Both the position numbers and the translations under genes were made by a program. A stretch of DNA of 21,933 nt from UBA1368 sp964563125 (GTDB lineage Bacteria; Bacillota; Syntrophomonadia; Syntrophomonadales; Syntrophomonadaceae): NCBI GenBank assembly GCA_964563125.1, contig CAZLVY010000038.1, positions 1 to 21,933 on the forward strand, in the 5' to 3' direction. Shown piece after piece: positions 14,697-21,854 of this stretch. The notes below the pieces were generated by a model that was not told the DNA's origin, ran no database searches, and was given only the letters and a program-made list of their open reading frames with translations. The first letter of the stretch is position 1; each line of letters opens with the position of its first letter.

Positions 14697-16035
14697 ATTT
14701 GATTTATTCCGCATGAGCGGACAAAACCTCCTGCGCCGTAAAACCAGAAGCATATTGACTATTGTTGGGGTGATGATAGGTACGGCTTCAATAGTGATTA
14801 TGCTGTCTCTGGGTATTGCCATGGATCGGCAGTTTCAGGAGCAGATATCCCAGATGGGGAGCTTGAATATCATTGAGGTATATCCTGCTTACTATGGCAG
14901 CTATGAAGGATCAGGCGGGGAAGGGCAAAATGCCGCACTGGATGACCGTGCAGTTTCTCAGTTTGAACAGATAAAAGGCGTCAAGGCAGTAATGCCGCAA
15001 AAAACCAGTTATTATAAAATCGCCTCCGGCAAGATGGTAGGTCATGTGGGAGTAATAGGCGTAAAACCGGAAAACCTGGCGGCCTTTGATTTTGAGATTG
15101 AAGAAGGGCGCCTGCTTATAGAGGGTGACAAAGAAGCTATAATCTTCGGTTCCCAGATAGCCTATAATTTCTACAATCCGCGTCTTAGTAATCAATATTA
15201 CGGACCAATGGGAGGCACGCCGCCTAAAGTGGATTTGGTTAGTGACAAGCTTCTTCTGACAGCTAATATGGCATATGGTGAAAGGCAGCAAGGGGGCACC
15301 GACTCGGATTATAAACCGCCCAAGCTCCACGAAATAAAGGGAGTGGGAATCCTTAAGCAAAGTAATAACGAAAAAGATTACAATGCCTATATGAATATGG
15401 CCTATCTGGAAAAGATCCTGGCCGAAGACCGCAAAAGCGAACAAAGCAACGGCGGCCAGCGTCCTCTTGATGATAATAATCAAAATCAATATGACAATAT
15501 TAAGGTCAAATGTGAAGATATAGAAGTAGTCGCTGCGGTGCAGGAAAAGATAAAAGCTCTGGGCTATATGTCTCACAGCCTTACAGATATTCTGGAATCC
15601 ATGAAAAAAACTTCCCGCACCATGCAGGCCATTTTAGGCGGTATTGGAGCTGTCAGCCTGCTGGTTGCAGCCATCGGCATAACCAATACAATGATTATGA
15701 GTATTTATGAAAGAACCAAGGAAATAGGCATTATAAAAGTATTAGGTGCCAACATCGCTGATATTAAAAGACTATTCTTATTAGAAGCCGCCTTGATCGG
15801 TCTGATTGGGGGGGTGATCGGCTTGTTGCTCAGTTATACGGTTTCCTGGGTATTGAATAACTTTGTTCCTAATATGATGGGAGGCATGGTTGAAGGAACC
15901 GGGATATCCTATATTCCGCCGGTACTGGCAATAGGCGCCCTGATTTTTTCCACCATGGTAGGCATAATAGCCGGATATTCACCAGCCCACCGCGCTATGA
16001 ACCTAAGTGCCCTGGATGCTATCCGCACCGAATAA
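14689..16035 (+). CDS. ABC transporter permease, MacB/FtsX family
   Basis: A 448-aa permease with MacB topology: N-terminal NLLRRKTRSILTIVGVMIG leading into TM1 (about 21-43), a large outward MacB-PCD domain (about 45-315), then three TM helices (about 320-345, 365-393, 408-430) of the FtsX domain with ERTKEIGIIKVLGA between TM2 and TM3, and the ending SPAHRAMNLSALDAIR. The extracytoplasmic domain has a Gly/Tyr-rich insert (PAYYGSYEGSGGEG) and a disordered DDNNQNQYDN stretch. The ATG overlaps the upstream stop by 8 bases, so translation is coupled. Such systems export peptides or macrolides, move lipoproteins or control cell-wall enzymes; here the substrate is unknown. Confidence 0.93.
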   Translation: MNRFDLFRMSGQNLLRRKTRSILTIVGVMIGTASIVIMLSLGIAMDRQFQEQISQMGSLNIIEVYPAYYGSYEGSGGEGQNAALDDRAVSQFEQIKGVKAVMPQKTSYYKIASGKMVGHVGVIGVKPENLAAFDFEIEEGRLLIEGDKEAIIFGSQIAYNFYNPRLSNQYYGPMGGTPPKVDLVSDKLLLTANMAYGERQQGGTDSDYKPPKLHEIKGVGILKQSNNEKDYNAYMNMAYLEKILAEDRKSEQSNGGQRPLDDNNQNQYDNIKVKCEDIEVVAAVQEKIKALGYMSHSLTDILESMKKTSRTMQAILGGIGAVSLLVAAIGITNTMIMSIYERTKEIGIIKVLGANIADIKRLFLLEAALIGLIGGVIGLLLSYTVSWVLNNFVPNMMGGMVEGTGISYIPPVLAIGALIFSTMVGIIAGYSPAHRAMNLSALDAIRTE

Positions 16036-16046
16036 TGTTTCCATCA

Positions 16047-16112
16047 GGGTCAGGCTTCAATGTTGCCGAAATGTTGCCGTTAAAGCCTGACCCCAAATGT
16101 TGCCGAAATGTT
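16047..16112. repeat. Palindromic intergenic repeat, family A copy 2
   Basis: GGGTCAGGCTT (16047-16057) is perfectly inverted as AAGCCTGACCC (16083-16093). Interleaved with this is a 16-base direct repeat ATGTTGCCGAAATGTT at 16060-16075 and 16097-16112, each followed by close variants of CCGTTA/TCGTTA. The core is the same as in the repeat at 12118-12241, but the element is shorter. It fills the space between the permease stop and the ribosome-binding site of the GH18 gene, and its hairpin may reduce read-through. Confidence 0.75.
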
Positions 16113-16135
16113 TCGTTAGAGAGGTAGAAATACAT

Positions 16136-17383
16136 ATGAAAAGAATATTACGGTTTACTCTGCTGCTGATGGGGTTAATTCTGGCGGCAGGGCCAAGTCC
16201 GGTCAGCGCACAGCCGGAAGAAGAGATACAGGTATTTATTAATGGGGTGCAACTGCAGTTGGAGGTTGCCCCCCAGGTTCAAAACGGACGTACTCTGCTG
16301 CCTTTCCGGGCGGTAGCAGATGCACTTGATATTGAAACAACCTGGGAACCAGCCGGGCGCCAAATAATTGCCGGCAACAGCACTACCCGACTGGAGATGA
16401 CCATTGACAGCAATATAGCCAAAGTGAATGACAGGAATACAATAATGGATACTCCGCCAGTCATTTTAAACGGGCGAACTTTGCTGCCCGCCAGATTTTT
16501 CAGCGAAACTTTCGGCTGCCAGGTTGATTGGGAATCACAAAGGCGGATCATAACTATTGTGACGGCTCCAACTCAGCTGAAAATAGTCGGATTTTATGCA
16601 ATGGGAGACGAAAAAACCAGCAGTTGGGTCGATTTGTTTAATACTCCTTACCCGGAGACTTCCTCGGGTAATACAGGAATCATAAGTGACCTGGCTCTTG
16701 GCTGGTATAGCCTGCAAGAGGACGGAAAGCTGCTGAGTCAGAGCAGCAGTGGCTGGCAGATCCCGGTAGGTTGGGAAGATGTATTAGAGGCTGCCGACGA
16801 ATATAAGCTTAATACCCAGATGGTTGTACATATGACGGATGGCGGAGGCAAGCTGGTTCGATTTCTCCAAGATGATTATGCCGTTCAGACGGCAGTAAAT
16901 AGTATTGCCAGGGAAGCTCAAATCTACCAGGGAGTTAATATTGATTTTGAAGGTCTGGGATGGAATGAAAGCGGAGATGAGCTTATTAATACCCAGCAGG
17001 CTTTCAGTTCTTTTGCTGCTACTTTATCACAGGAGTTAAAAGCCCAGGGCTTGGAGCTTACTCTTACCCTGCATGCCCCCAACTCTTCCTACCCGGGTTA
17101 TGACTACAGGACACTGGGAGTGATTGCAGATCATATTATTATAATGGCTTATGATTATGGCCCCAAGCCTGAACCTGATAATCTGGTAACAGAGGCCGTA
17201 GCTCAGGCCTGCATTCAAGTGCCACCGGCAAAATTGCTTTTAGGCGTTTCCGCAGTCAGTGAAAACGATGAGAGTCTGGAAAATAAACTAAAGATAGCTC
17301 AAAAGTATAAACTGGAAGGAGTCGCAATATGGCGGCTTGGTTTAATCTCCGACGGAATGTGGGCCTTATTGGGATCTTATTAG
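16136..17383 (+). CDS. Secreted GH18-like glycoside hydrolase with copper amine oxidase N-terminal domain
   Basis: A 415-aa exported protein. Signal peptide about 1-25 (cleavage after VSA). Residues 30-142 are a Cu_amine_oxidN domain, shown by its paired NGRTLLPFRAVADAL and NGRTLLPARFFSETF repeats with VDWESQRRIITI; in Clostridia this module decorates many secreted proteins and probably binds cell wall. Residues 148-415 are a GH18 barrel: GVNIDFEGL (267-274) gives the D-x-E core with Glu272 as acid catalyst, IIMAYDYG (335-342), and a terminal EGVAIWRLG strand. This is the YaaH/chitinase-like branch, so peptidoglycan or another GlcNAc polymer is the likely substrate. AGAGGT precedes ATG by 10 bases; the TTG at 16097 lies in the repeat and is rejected. 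Probably transcribed with or after the ABC operon. Confidence 0.88.
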   Translation: MKRILRFTLLLMGLILAAGPSPVSAQPEEEIQVFINGVQLQLEVAPQVQNGRTLLPFRAVADALDIETTWEPAGRQIIAGNSTTRLEMTIDSNIAKVNDRNTIMDTPPVILNGRTLLPARFFSETFGCQVDWESQRRIITIVTAPTQLKIVGFYAMGDEKTSSWVDLFNTPYPETSSGNTGIISDLALGWYSLQEDGKLLSQSSSGWQIPVGWEDVLEAADEYKLNTQMVVHMTDGGGKLVRFLQDDYAVQTAVNSIAREAQIYQGVNIDFEGLGWNESGDELINTQQAFSSFAATLSQELKAQGLELTLTLHAPNSSYPGYDYRTLGVIADHIIIMAYDYGPKPEPDNLVTEAVAQACIQVPPAKLLLGVSAVSENDESLENKLKIAQKYKLEGVAIWRLGLISDGMWALLGSY

Positions 17384-17394
17384 CTATGCATGGG

Positions 17395-17430
17395 GGAGGC
17401 GGACTCTTGACAAAACAAGAATCTGCCTCC
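17395..17430. terminator. Hairpin between convergent GH18 and transglutaminase genes
   Basis: GGAGGC (17395-17400) to GCCTCC (17425-17430), with an inner TCTTG/CAAGA pairing and two mismatches, loop ACAAAA. The stem is GC-rich but no strong T-run follows on either strand (plus side: AAATACTATTTTA). Confidence 0.55.
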
Positions 17431-17476
17431 AAATACTATTTTACTGCTTGAGCCCGGCAGCTTAGCTATCCGCTTG

Positions 17477-18109
17477 TTACATTTCAAACCACATGGTATA
17501 TGCTTCTCCATAATATTTGGGCATATTTTCTAATATAAGGTCATAAGGGAAGTCTGCGAATATGCCGTATTGGTCAACATAATCTATATAGGGGTCGCCG
17601 TTTAAGTCCTGAGATGGAAGCAGGGCATCGGAAAGACCATCAAATTCTACTGCGGCAACATTTATTCTGTCACATATTATCTTATCAAAAGTTGCCGCCG
17701 CGCTTATCCACTGTGAATTAATGTAGAATTGATTATAAATATGTGGAAAAAAAATATCAGTTTTCATCACTTCGACTACTTCCGGAGGCGCTTTATGGTT
17801 TCTTATCGCCACTAAGACAAGACGGCTGGGAATACCTGCTGCTCTGGCCAGTGCTGTAAAAACGATAGCCTTTTGAGCACAAAAGCCCTTTCCTTTTTCT
17901 ATAATCCGTGAAGCTTTATAGCCCTCTCCTGCACTGGAAGTGGTATACATATTATAATGAACCATATCCCGCACATAATAAAAAAGCTTCGAGATTTTTT
18001 GAGCATTGTTGTCTGCAGGAGCGGTCAAGCCTTCTACCAGCACTTGCAAGGACGAATGATCAGAATTAATAAATGAGGTAGGTTTCAGGTAGGCTGATAA
18101 ATCTTCCAT
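17477..18109 (-). CDS. Transglutaminase-like cysteine enzyme
   Basis: A 210-aa protein with the transglutaminase-core triad in order: Cys77 in GKGFCAQKA, His123 in FFPHIYNQFYI and Asp142 in TFDK. In bacteria this fold is usually a thiol hydrolase or protease-like enzyme rather than a cross-linker. There is no signal peptide or membrane segment, so it should be cytoplasmic. The N-terminal helices (KISKLFYYVRDMVHYNMY) fit the standard domain opening, and the C-terminal 60 residues (from about 150) are unassigned. A GGGGGAG site stands 7 bases before ATG. It is single and convergent with the GH18 gene; no partner is evident, and its substrate is unknown. Confidence 0.82.
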   Translation of the reverse strand: MEDLSAYLKPTSFINSDHSSLQVLVEGLTAPADNNAQKISKLFYYVRDMVHYNMYTTSSAGEGYKASRIIEKGKGFCAQKAIVFTALARAAGIPSRLVLVAIRNHKAPPEVVEVMKTDIFFPHIYNQFYINSQWISAAATFDKIICDRINVAAVEFDGLSDALLPSQDLNGDPYIDYVDQYGIFADFPYDLILENMPKYYGEAYTMWFEM

Positions 18110-18318
18110 TGTAATTCTCCCCCTCGAATTTTATGAAATCAAATATTAATTCCCCGTTTAATAGCTAAATACCTTTTATTAAAGAGTATACAAATCTAAA
18201 TATTACCTTCCGTAATATATAAAACGGGTTAATTTGAAAAATTATCACGATATTATCGAAGCTCTTTATGAAACGAAAATATAACTTTTTACATAATTAT
18301 TAAGGTGCAAAATACCTA

Positions 18319-18346
18319 AAAAAAGACCTATGAACAGGTCTTTTTT
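18319..18346. terminator. Bidirectional intrinsic terminator in the 18110-18531 gap
   Basis: AAAAAAGACCT (18319-18329), loop ATGAAC, AGGTCTTTTTT (18336-18346): a textbook terminator with T-runs on both strands. The nearest upstream plus-strand gene is the GH18 gene almost 1 kb away, so it may end an unrecognised small transcript from 18110-18318 or one coming leftward from 18350-18530. Confidence 0.75.
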
Positions 18347-18374
18347 GTGTTTGCAGATTTAGTCTGAAAAGTAT

Positions 18375-18500
18375 ATGCTTAAAATGGAAGAAAATCATGG
18401 AAAAGATATCGAGGCAGATGTTTTTTGCATGGAAAAGTCGAATAAAGAGTTTGGATGTTATAAAGGAAATAAAATTATTATCAGCAGCAGTTTAAATTAA
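18375..18500 (+). CDS. Possible small protein, 41 aa, unrecognised
   Basis: ATG at 18375 to TAA at 18500 encodes a hydrophilic peptide with two Cys (VFCMEKSNKEFGCYKG). It has no clear ribosome-binding site and no known family. It lies between a strong terminator and the symporter gene. It could be a chance frame or a gene remnant. Confidence 0.15.
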   Translation: MLKMEENHGKDIEADVFCMEKSNKEFGCYKGNKIIISSSLN

Positions 18501-18531
18501 GTTGCAGCAAAGTTCACAGGGAGGTTAATCA

Positions 18532-20205
18532 GTGGGAGTTGATTTTCAGGCGATGATTTTCGCCTTTGTTGGGGGACTGGCCTTATTCTTGTTCGGTCTG
18601 AAATTTATGTCTGGTGCTCTGCAGGAAGTGGCCGGCGATAAAATGCGCACTATTCTGGAGCAGGGGACCAAAAGCCCGCTCAGGGGAGTATTGACCGGTA
18701 TAGCTGTAACCGGGCTTATTCAGAGCAGCAGTGCTACTACCGTATTAACGGTTGGCTTGGTTAATGCGCAGTTGTTAACCCTTAGACAGGCTATCGGGAT
18801 TATCATGGGGGCCAATATAGGAACTACAGTTACGGTATATCTTATCGGATTTAATCTTCAGAACTATGTACTGCCGATTATTGCTATCGGTGTATTCACA
18901 TATTTATTTGCAAAAAATAAAAGAGCCCAGTTGGTTGGACAGGCTATACTGGGCTTTGGTATTTTGTTTTACGGCCTTTCCATTATGGGAGATGGGATGA
19001 GGCCTTTAAAAGATCTGCAATTCTTTACAGATTTAATGCTGGGTATTGAAGATAATGCAATTGTGGGTGTTTTAATCGGAATAATTTTCACTGGACTCGT
19101 ACAAGCCAGCAGTGCTACTATAGGTGTCATGCAGGAGTTGGCCTATCAGGGAGCAATGACCTATAATCAGGCAGTACCTATTCTTTTCGGTGATAATATC
19201 GGCACCACTGTAACTGTACTGTTAGCTTCAATCGGAACCGGTGTTGTTGCGAAACGTGCAGCCATAACTCATTTCATGTTTAATGTTATTGGTACTATAA
19301 TATTTCTGCCGCTTTTTATCTCAGGTATATTTGAAAAGATGGTAGTATATTTTACCAATTATCTGTTTATATTAATCCCTGGTAATGTTGGTTGGGATGC
19401 GCTGAATGTAAAGCTGCAAATTGCACAAACACATTTGGTTTTTAATCTGTCCAATACTCTTATTCAACTGCCGTTTGTCGGCCTAATAGCCTTTTTAGTT
19501 ACCAAAATCATCCCTGATTCCAAAAAGGAGAAAATGATAGATCGAAGCAAAGCTATTTATATCGACAAACGTTTCCTGGTCAACCCGTCGGTTGCTTTAG
19601 CCCAGGCTACCAGGGAAACGCTGCGCATGGGTGAAATGACCAGAGAAGCATTCTGTAATGCCATGGAGTACTTTGAAAAACAGCAACAAAGCCTGCAGCA
19701 AAAAGGTGAACAAATAGAAGACGCTATCGACAATCTGGAACGGGAAATCACTGATTATATCGTCCTGGCATCAGAACGAAGGCTTTCCAAAGAAGACTCC
19801 TATCAGTCTTATGCCTTACTGCAATCCCTAAATGATATCGAGAGCATAGGAGATCTGTGCATAAACATCATGGAGCTAAAAGATTACGCTGCCAAGCATC
19901 AAGTAACTTTTTCCGGCGAGGCTAAGGACGAGCTCAACAAAATGATAGATTTAACCAAAGAAACCTTACTGCTGACCATGCTGACTCTGGAGAAAAAGGA
20001 TAGAACCATGGCTAAACAGGTAGAGGAAAATGAGGAATTGATTGACGAAATGCAGAATGAATATCGACGTGCCCATATAAGGCGCTTAAACGAAAGAGTG
20101 TGTAATGGAAACAATGGAGCGGTTTTCCTGGACCTGCTGGGTAATTTGGAAAGAATCAGCGATTTGTGCCGCAATATAGTAGGATACGCTATCGGTGAAA
20201 ATTAG
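18532..20205 (+). CDS. Na+/phosphate symporter family protein with PhoU-like C-terminal domain
   Basis: A 557-aa membrane protein of the NptA/YjbB-type Na/Pi cotransporter II family. The two inverted transport repeats carry the QSSSATT motif (in TGLIQSSSATTVLTVG) and its partner QASSATIGVM, each followed by a G-x-NIGTTVTV segment (GANIGTTVTVYL and GDNIGTTVTVLL). About 8 TM segments lie within residues 1-320. Residues about 345-555 are a soluble helical PhoU-like domain (ATRETLRMGEMTREAF... repeated later as ETLLLTMLTL), probably regulatory. Direction of phosphate flow is not decided by sequence; the E. coli homologue YjbB exports phosphate. GTG start with GGGAGG 7 bases upstream. Monocistronic. 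Confidence 0.92.
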   Translation: MGVDFQAMIFAFVGGLALFLFGLKFMSGALQEVAGDKMRTILEQGTKSPLRGVLTGIAVTGLIQSSSATTVLTVGLVNAQLLTLRQAIGIIMGANIGTTVTVYLIGFNLQNYVLPIIAIGVFTYLFAKNKRAQLVGQAILGFGILFYGLSIMGDGMRPLKDLQFFTDLMLGIEDNAIVGVLIGIIFTGLVQASSATIGVMQELAYQGAMTYNQAVPILFGDNIGTTVTVLLASIGTGVVAKRAAITHFMFNVIGTIIFLPLFISGIFEKMVVYFTNYLFILIPGNVGWDALNVKLQIAQTHLVFNLSNTLIQLPFVGLIAFLVTKIIPDSKKEKMIDRSKAIYIDKRFLVNPSVALAQATRETLRMGEMTREAFCNAMEYFEKQQQSLQQKGEQIEDAIDNLEREITDYIVLASERRLSKEDSYQSYALLQSLNDIESIGDLCINIMELKDYAAKHQVTFSGEAKDELNKMIDLTKETLLLTMLTLEKKDRTMAKQVEENEELIDEMQNEYRRAHIRRLNERVCNGNNGAVFLDLLGNLERISDLCRNIVGYAIGEN

Positions 20206-20335
20206 AAAAAAGGCTTCTTCACTTCATTGTTCACATTTCTAATCTCTTTGCATATACTTTATTAAAAACCAATCTACATAGCAGATTAATTCGTTAATTA
20301 ACTAATGGTAAGCTCACCTAAAAAAATAATTAGGT

Positions 20336-20366
20336 TTTGCCGCAATCGGCAAATTTATAGTATAAT
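20336..20366 (+). promoter_or_regulatory. Promoter of the riboswitch transcript with overlapping palindrome
   Basis: TATAAT at 20361-20366 is a perfect -10 box; TTGCCG (20337-20342) is a 4/6 -35 at 18 bases. The -35 is inside a perfect palindrome TTTGCCG-CAAT-CGGCAAA (20336-20353), which could be an operator or act as a weak terminator of the symporter transcript. Expected start is near 20373, about 16 bases before the first aptamer stem. Confidence 0.6.
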
Positions 20367-20384
20367 TAAATGGCACCTTCACAG

Positions 20385-20505
20385 GCGCAATGCCGAATTT
20401 CACTTAGTGAAAACGGGGGAACCAATTTTGGGGTGAATCCGGTATTTTTACCGGTAGGACTTCCCTAAGCCCGAACCCGTCAGCTAACCTCGCAGGCATT
20501 ATAGG
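20385..20505 (+). ncRNA. c-di-AMP riboswitch (ydaO/yuaA leader)
   Basis: The conserved ydaO-type strings appear in order: a TTTCAC-TTA-GTGAAA hairpin (20398-20412), CGGGGGAACC, GGGGTGAATCC, a variable hairpin CCGG-TATTTTTA-CCGG, GTAGGACTTCCC, then CCCGAACCCGTCAGCTAACC and the GCAGGC end. The closing P1 helix is AATGCC (20389-20394) with GGCATT (20495-20500). Ligand-bound ydaO elements normally turn expression off. Downstream, a second AATGCC (20534-20539) could compete for the same GGCATT, and GAGGG/CCCTC (20506-20510, 20538-20542) could form a hairpin; no strong T-run follows, so the expression platform is unclear. Confidence 0.92.
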
Positions 20506-20593
20506 GAGGGTAAAATAGGACTGAATAATAAAAAATGCCCTCTTACTTTCAATGTTGTTTTATAAGAATTCTAAAAGCAAAGGGGGTTTTCTT

Positions 20594-21844
20594 GTGCTCA
20601 ATTTGACCAATCTCCAATCTAAACGCGACATTTCTTTACAGCGTGCTGCAGAACTCAAAATGGAAATCCAGGACTATCTTTGTAATCAAGCTAATATTGA
20701 AACCGGCTTTAAGCAGCGGGAAAGAACAGCTGCCAATCAGGCTGAAATCCGCAGTTACTTCGGTGCCAGTGAAGAAGAATGGCAAAGTTTTAGCTGGCAG
20801 ATGAAAAACCGTATCAGTGACCCGGATACATTAGCAGCTTTTATTAAGTTGACTGAATTGGATATGCATAGACTCAAAATGGCATCATCAAAGGTAAGGT
20901 GGGCTATTTCCCCATATTACCTTAGCTTAATTGATTTCGCGGATTTCAGGCATTCGCCAATTTATATGCAATCAGTGCCCAGTTTAATGGAACTCAAAGA
21001 TAAAGACGGTAAAGAGGACCCGATGGGGGAGGAACAGACTAACCCTGCTCCCTGTATTACCCGCCGCTATCCCGACCGGCTTATTATTAATGTTACTAAT
21101 CAGTGTGGTATGTACTGCCGCCATTGCCAGCGCCGCAGAAATTTTGGCGAAACTGACCACCATGCGTTAAAAAGTGATTTGGAAGCTGCTCTGCAGTACA
21201 TAAAGGATAATGATGAAATCCGGGATGTGCTGATAACTGGCGGCGATGCACTGATGCTCAGCAACAAAATGCTTGACTGGCTGTTAGGCGAGTTGGATGC
21301 TATGGAGCATGTGGAAATAAAGAGAATCGGCACCCGTGCGCCGGTTACCATACCGCAGCGCATTACTGCTGAATTGTGTGCAATATTAAAAAAACACCCG
21401 CCAATTTATATCAATACTCAGTTCAACCATCCTATGGAAGTAACCGAGGAAGCAAAACTGGCGTGTGATCGCCTGATTGAAGCCGGAGTAGTCCTGGGCA
21501 ATCAAGCGGTACTTTTAAAAGATATAAATGATGATGCTCATACCATGAAGAAACTTAATCAAGAGCTGTTAAAACTGCGGGTTCGACCTTATTATATATT
21601 TCACGCCAAGCAGGTCAAAGGTACAGCCCATTTCATGACCCCGGTGCAAACCGGTCTTGATATAATGAAAAATTTGCGCGGTTACACTTCAGGTCTGGCA
21701 GTGCCCACATATATTATTAACGCACCGGATGGTTATGGTAAGACACCGGTTAACCCTGAATATCTTCTCTCCATAAACGAAAGCGAAGTATTGATGAAAA
21801 CCTGGCAGGGTAATCTATTTCAGTATCCTAACCATAGCGAATAA
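20594..21844 (+). CDS. eam: Radical SAM aminomutase, probably glutamate 2,3-aminomutase
   Basis: A 416-aa KamA-family enzyme that moves an amino group from C2 to C3 using S-adenosylmethionine, a [4Fe-4S] cluster and PLP. Cluster cysteines are 171, 175 and 178 (CGMYCRHC); the PLP lysine is Lys383 in GYGKTPVNP. In clostridial lysine 2,3-aminomutase Asp293 and Asp330 bind the substrate side-chain amine; here the aligned residues are Lys339 (FHAKQ) and Asn376 (IINAPDG), 37 residues apart as in the reference. That Lys/Asn pair is the reported mark of glutamate 2,3-aminomutase, so the product is likely beta-glutamate. The Cys-rich C-terminal tail of lysine enzymes is missing. No ablB-type acetyltransferase follows. 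AGGGGG lies 7 bases before the GTG start; preceded by a c-di-AMP riboswitch. Confidence 0.88.
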   Translation: MLNLTNLQSKRDISLQRAAELKMEIQDYLCNQANIETGFKQRERTAANQAEIRSYFGASEEEWQSFSWQMKNRISDPDTLAAFIKLTELDMHRLKMASSKVRWAISPYYLSLIDFADFRHSPIYMQSVPSLMELKDKDGKEDPMGEEQTNPAPCITRRYPDRLIINVTNQCGMYCRHCQRRRNFGETDHHALKSDLEAALQYIKDNDEIRDVLITGGDALMLSNKMLDWLLGELDAMEHVEIKRIGTRAPVTIPQRITAELCAILKKHPPIYINTQFNHPMEVTEEAKLACDRLIEAGVVLGNQAVLLKDINDDAHTMKKLNQELLKLRVRPYYIFHAKQVKGTAHFMTPVQTGLDIMKNLRGYTSGLAVPTYIINAPDGYGKTPVNPEYLLSINESEVLMKTWQGNLFQYPNHSE

Positions 21845-21854
21845 ACGAGAAACA

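Noticed and set aside
14911..15576. 221-codon minus-strand open frame opposite the permease
   Set aside because: It is antisense to a well-conserved MacB gene, has odd composition and no ribosome-binding site; a shadow frame.
16047..16112. Short CRISPR array because of repeated ATGTTGCCGAAATGTT
   Set aside because: There are only two copies, interleaved with an inverted repeat and without regular spacers or cas genes.
20381..20505. Cobalamin or T-box leader
   Set aside because: No specifier loop or B12-box motif; the ordered GGGGGAACC, GGGGTGAATCC and CCCGAACCCGTCAGCTAACC strings fit the ydaO family.
20594..21844. Lysine 2,3-aminomutase or EF-P lysyl-modifying EpmB
   Set aside because: Lys339 and Asn376 replace the two aspartates needed for lysine; EpmB proteins are shorter and no epmA is nearby.
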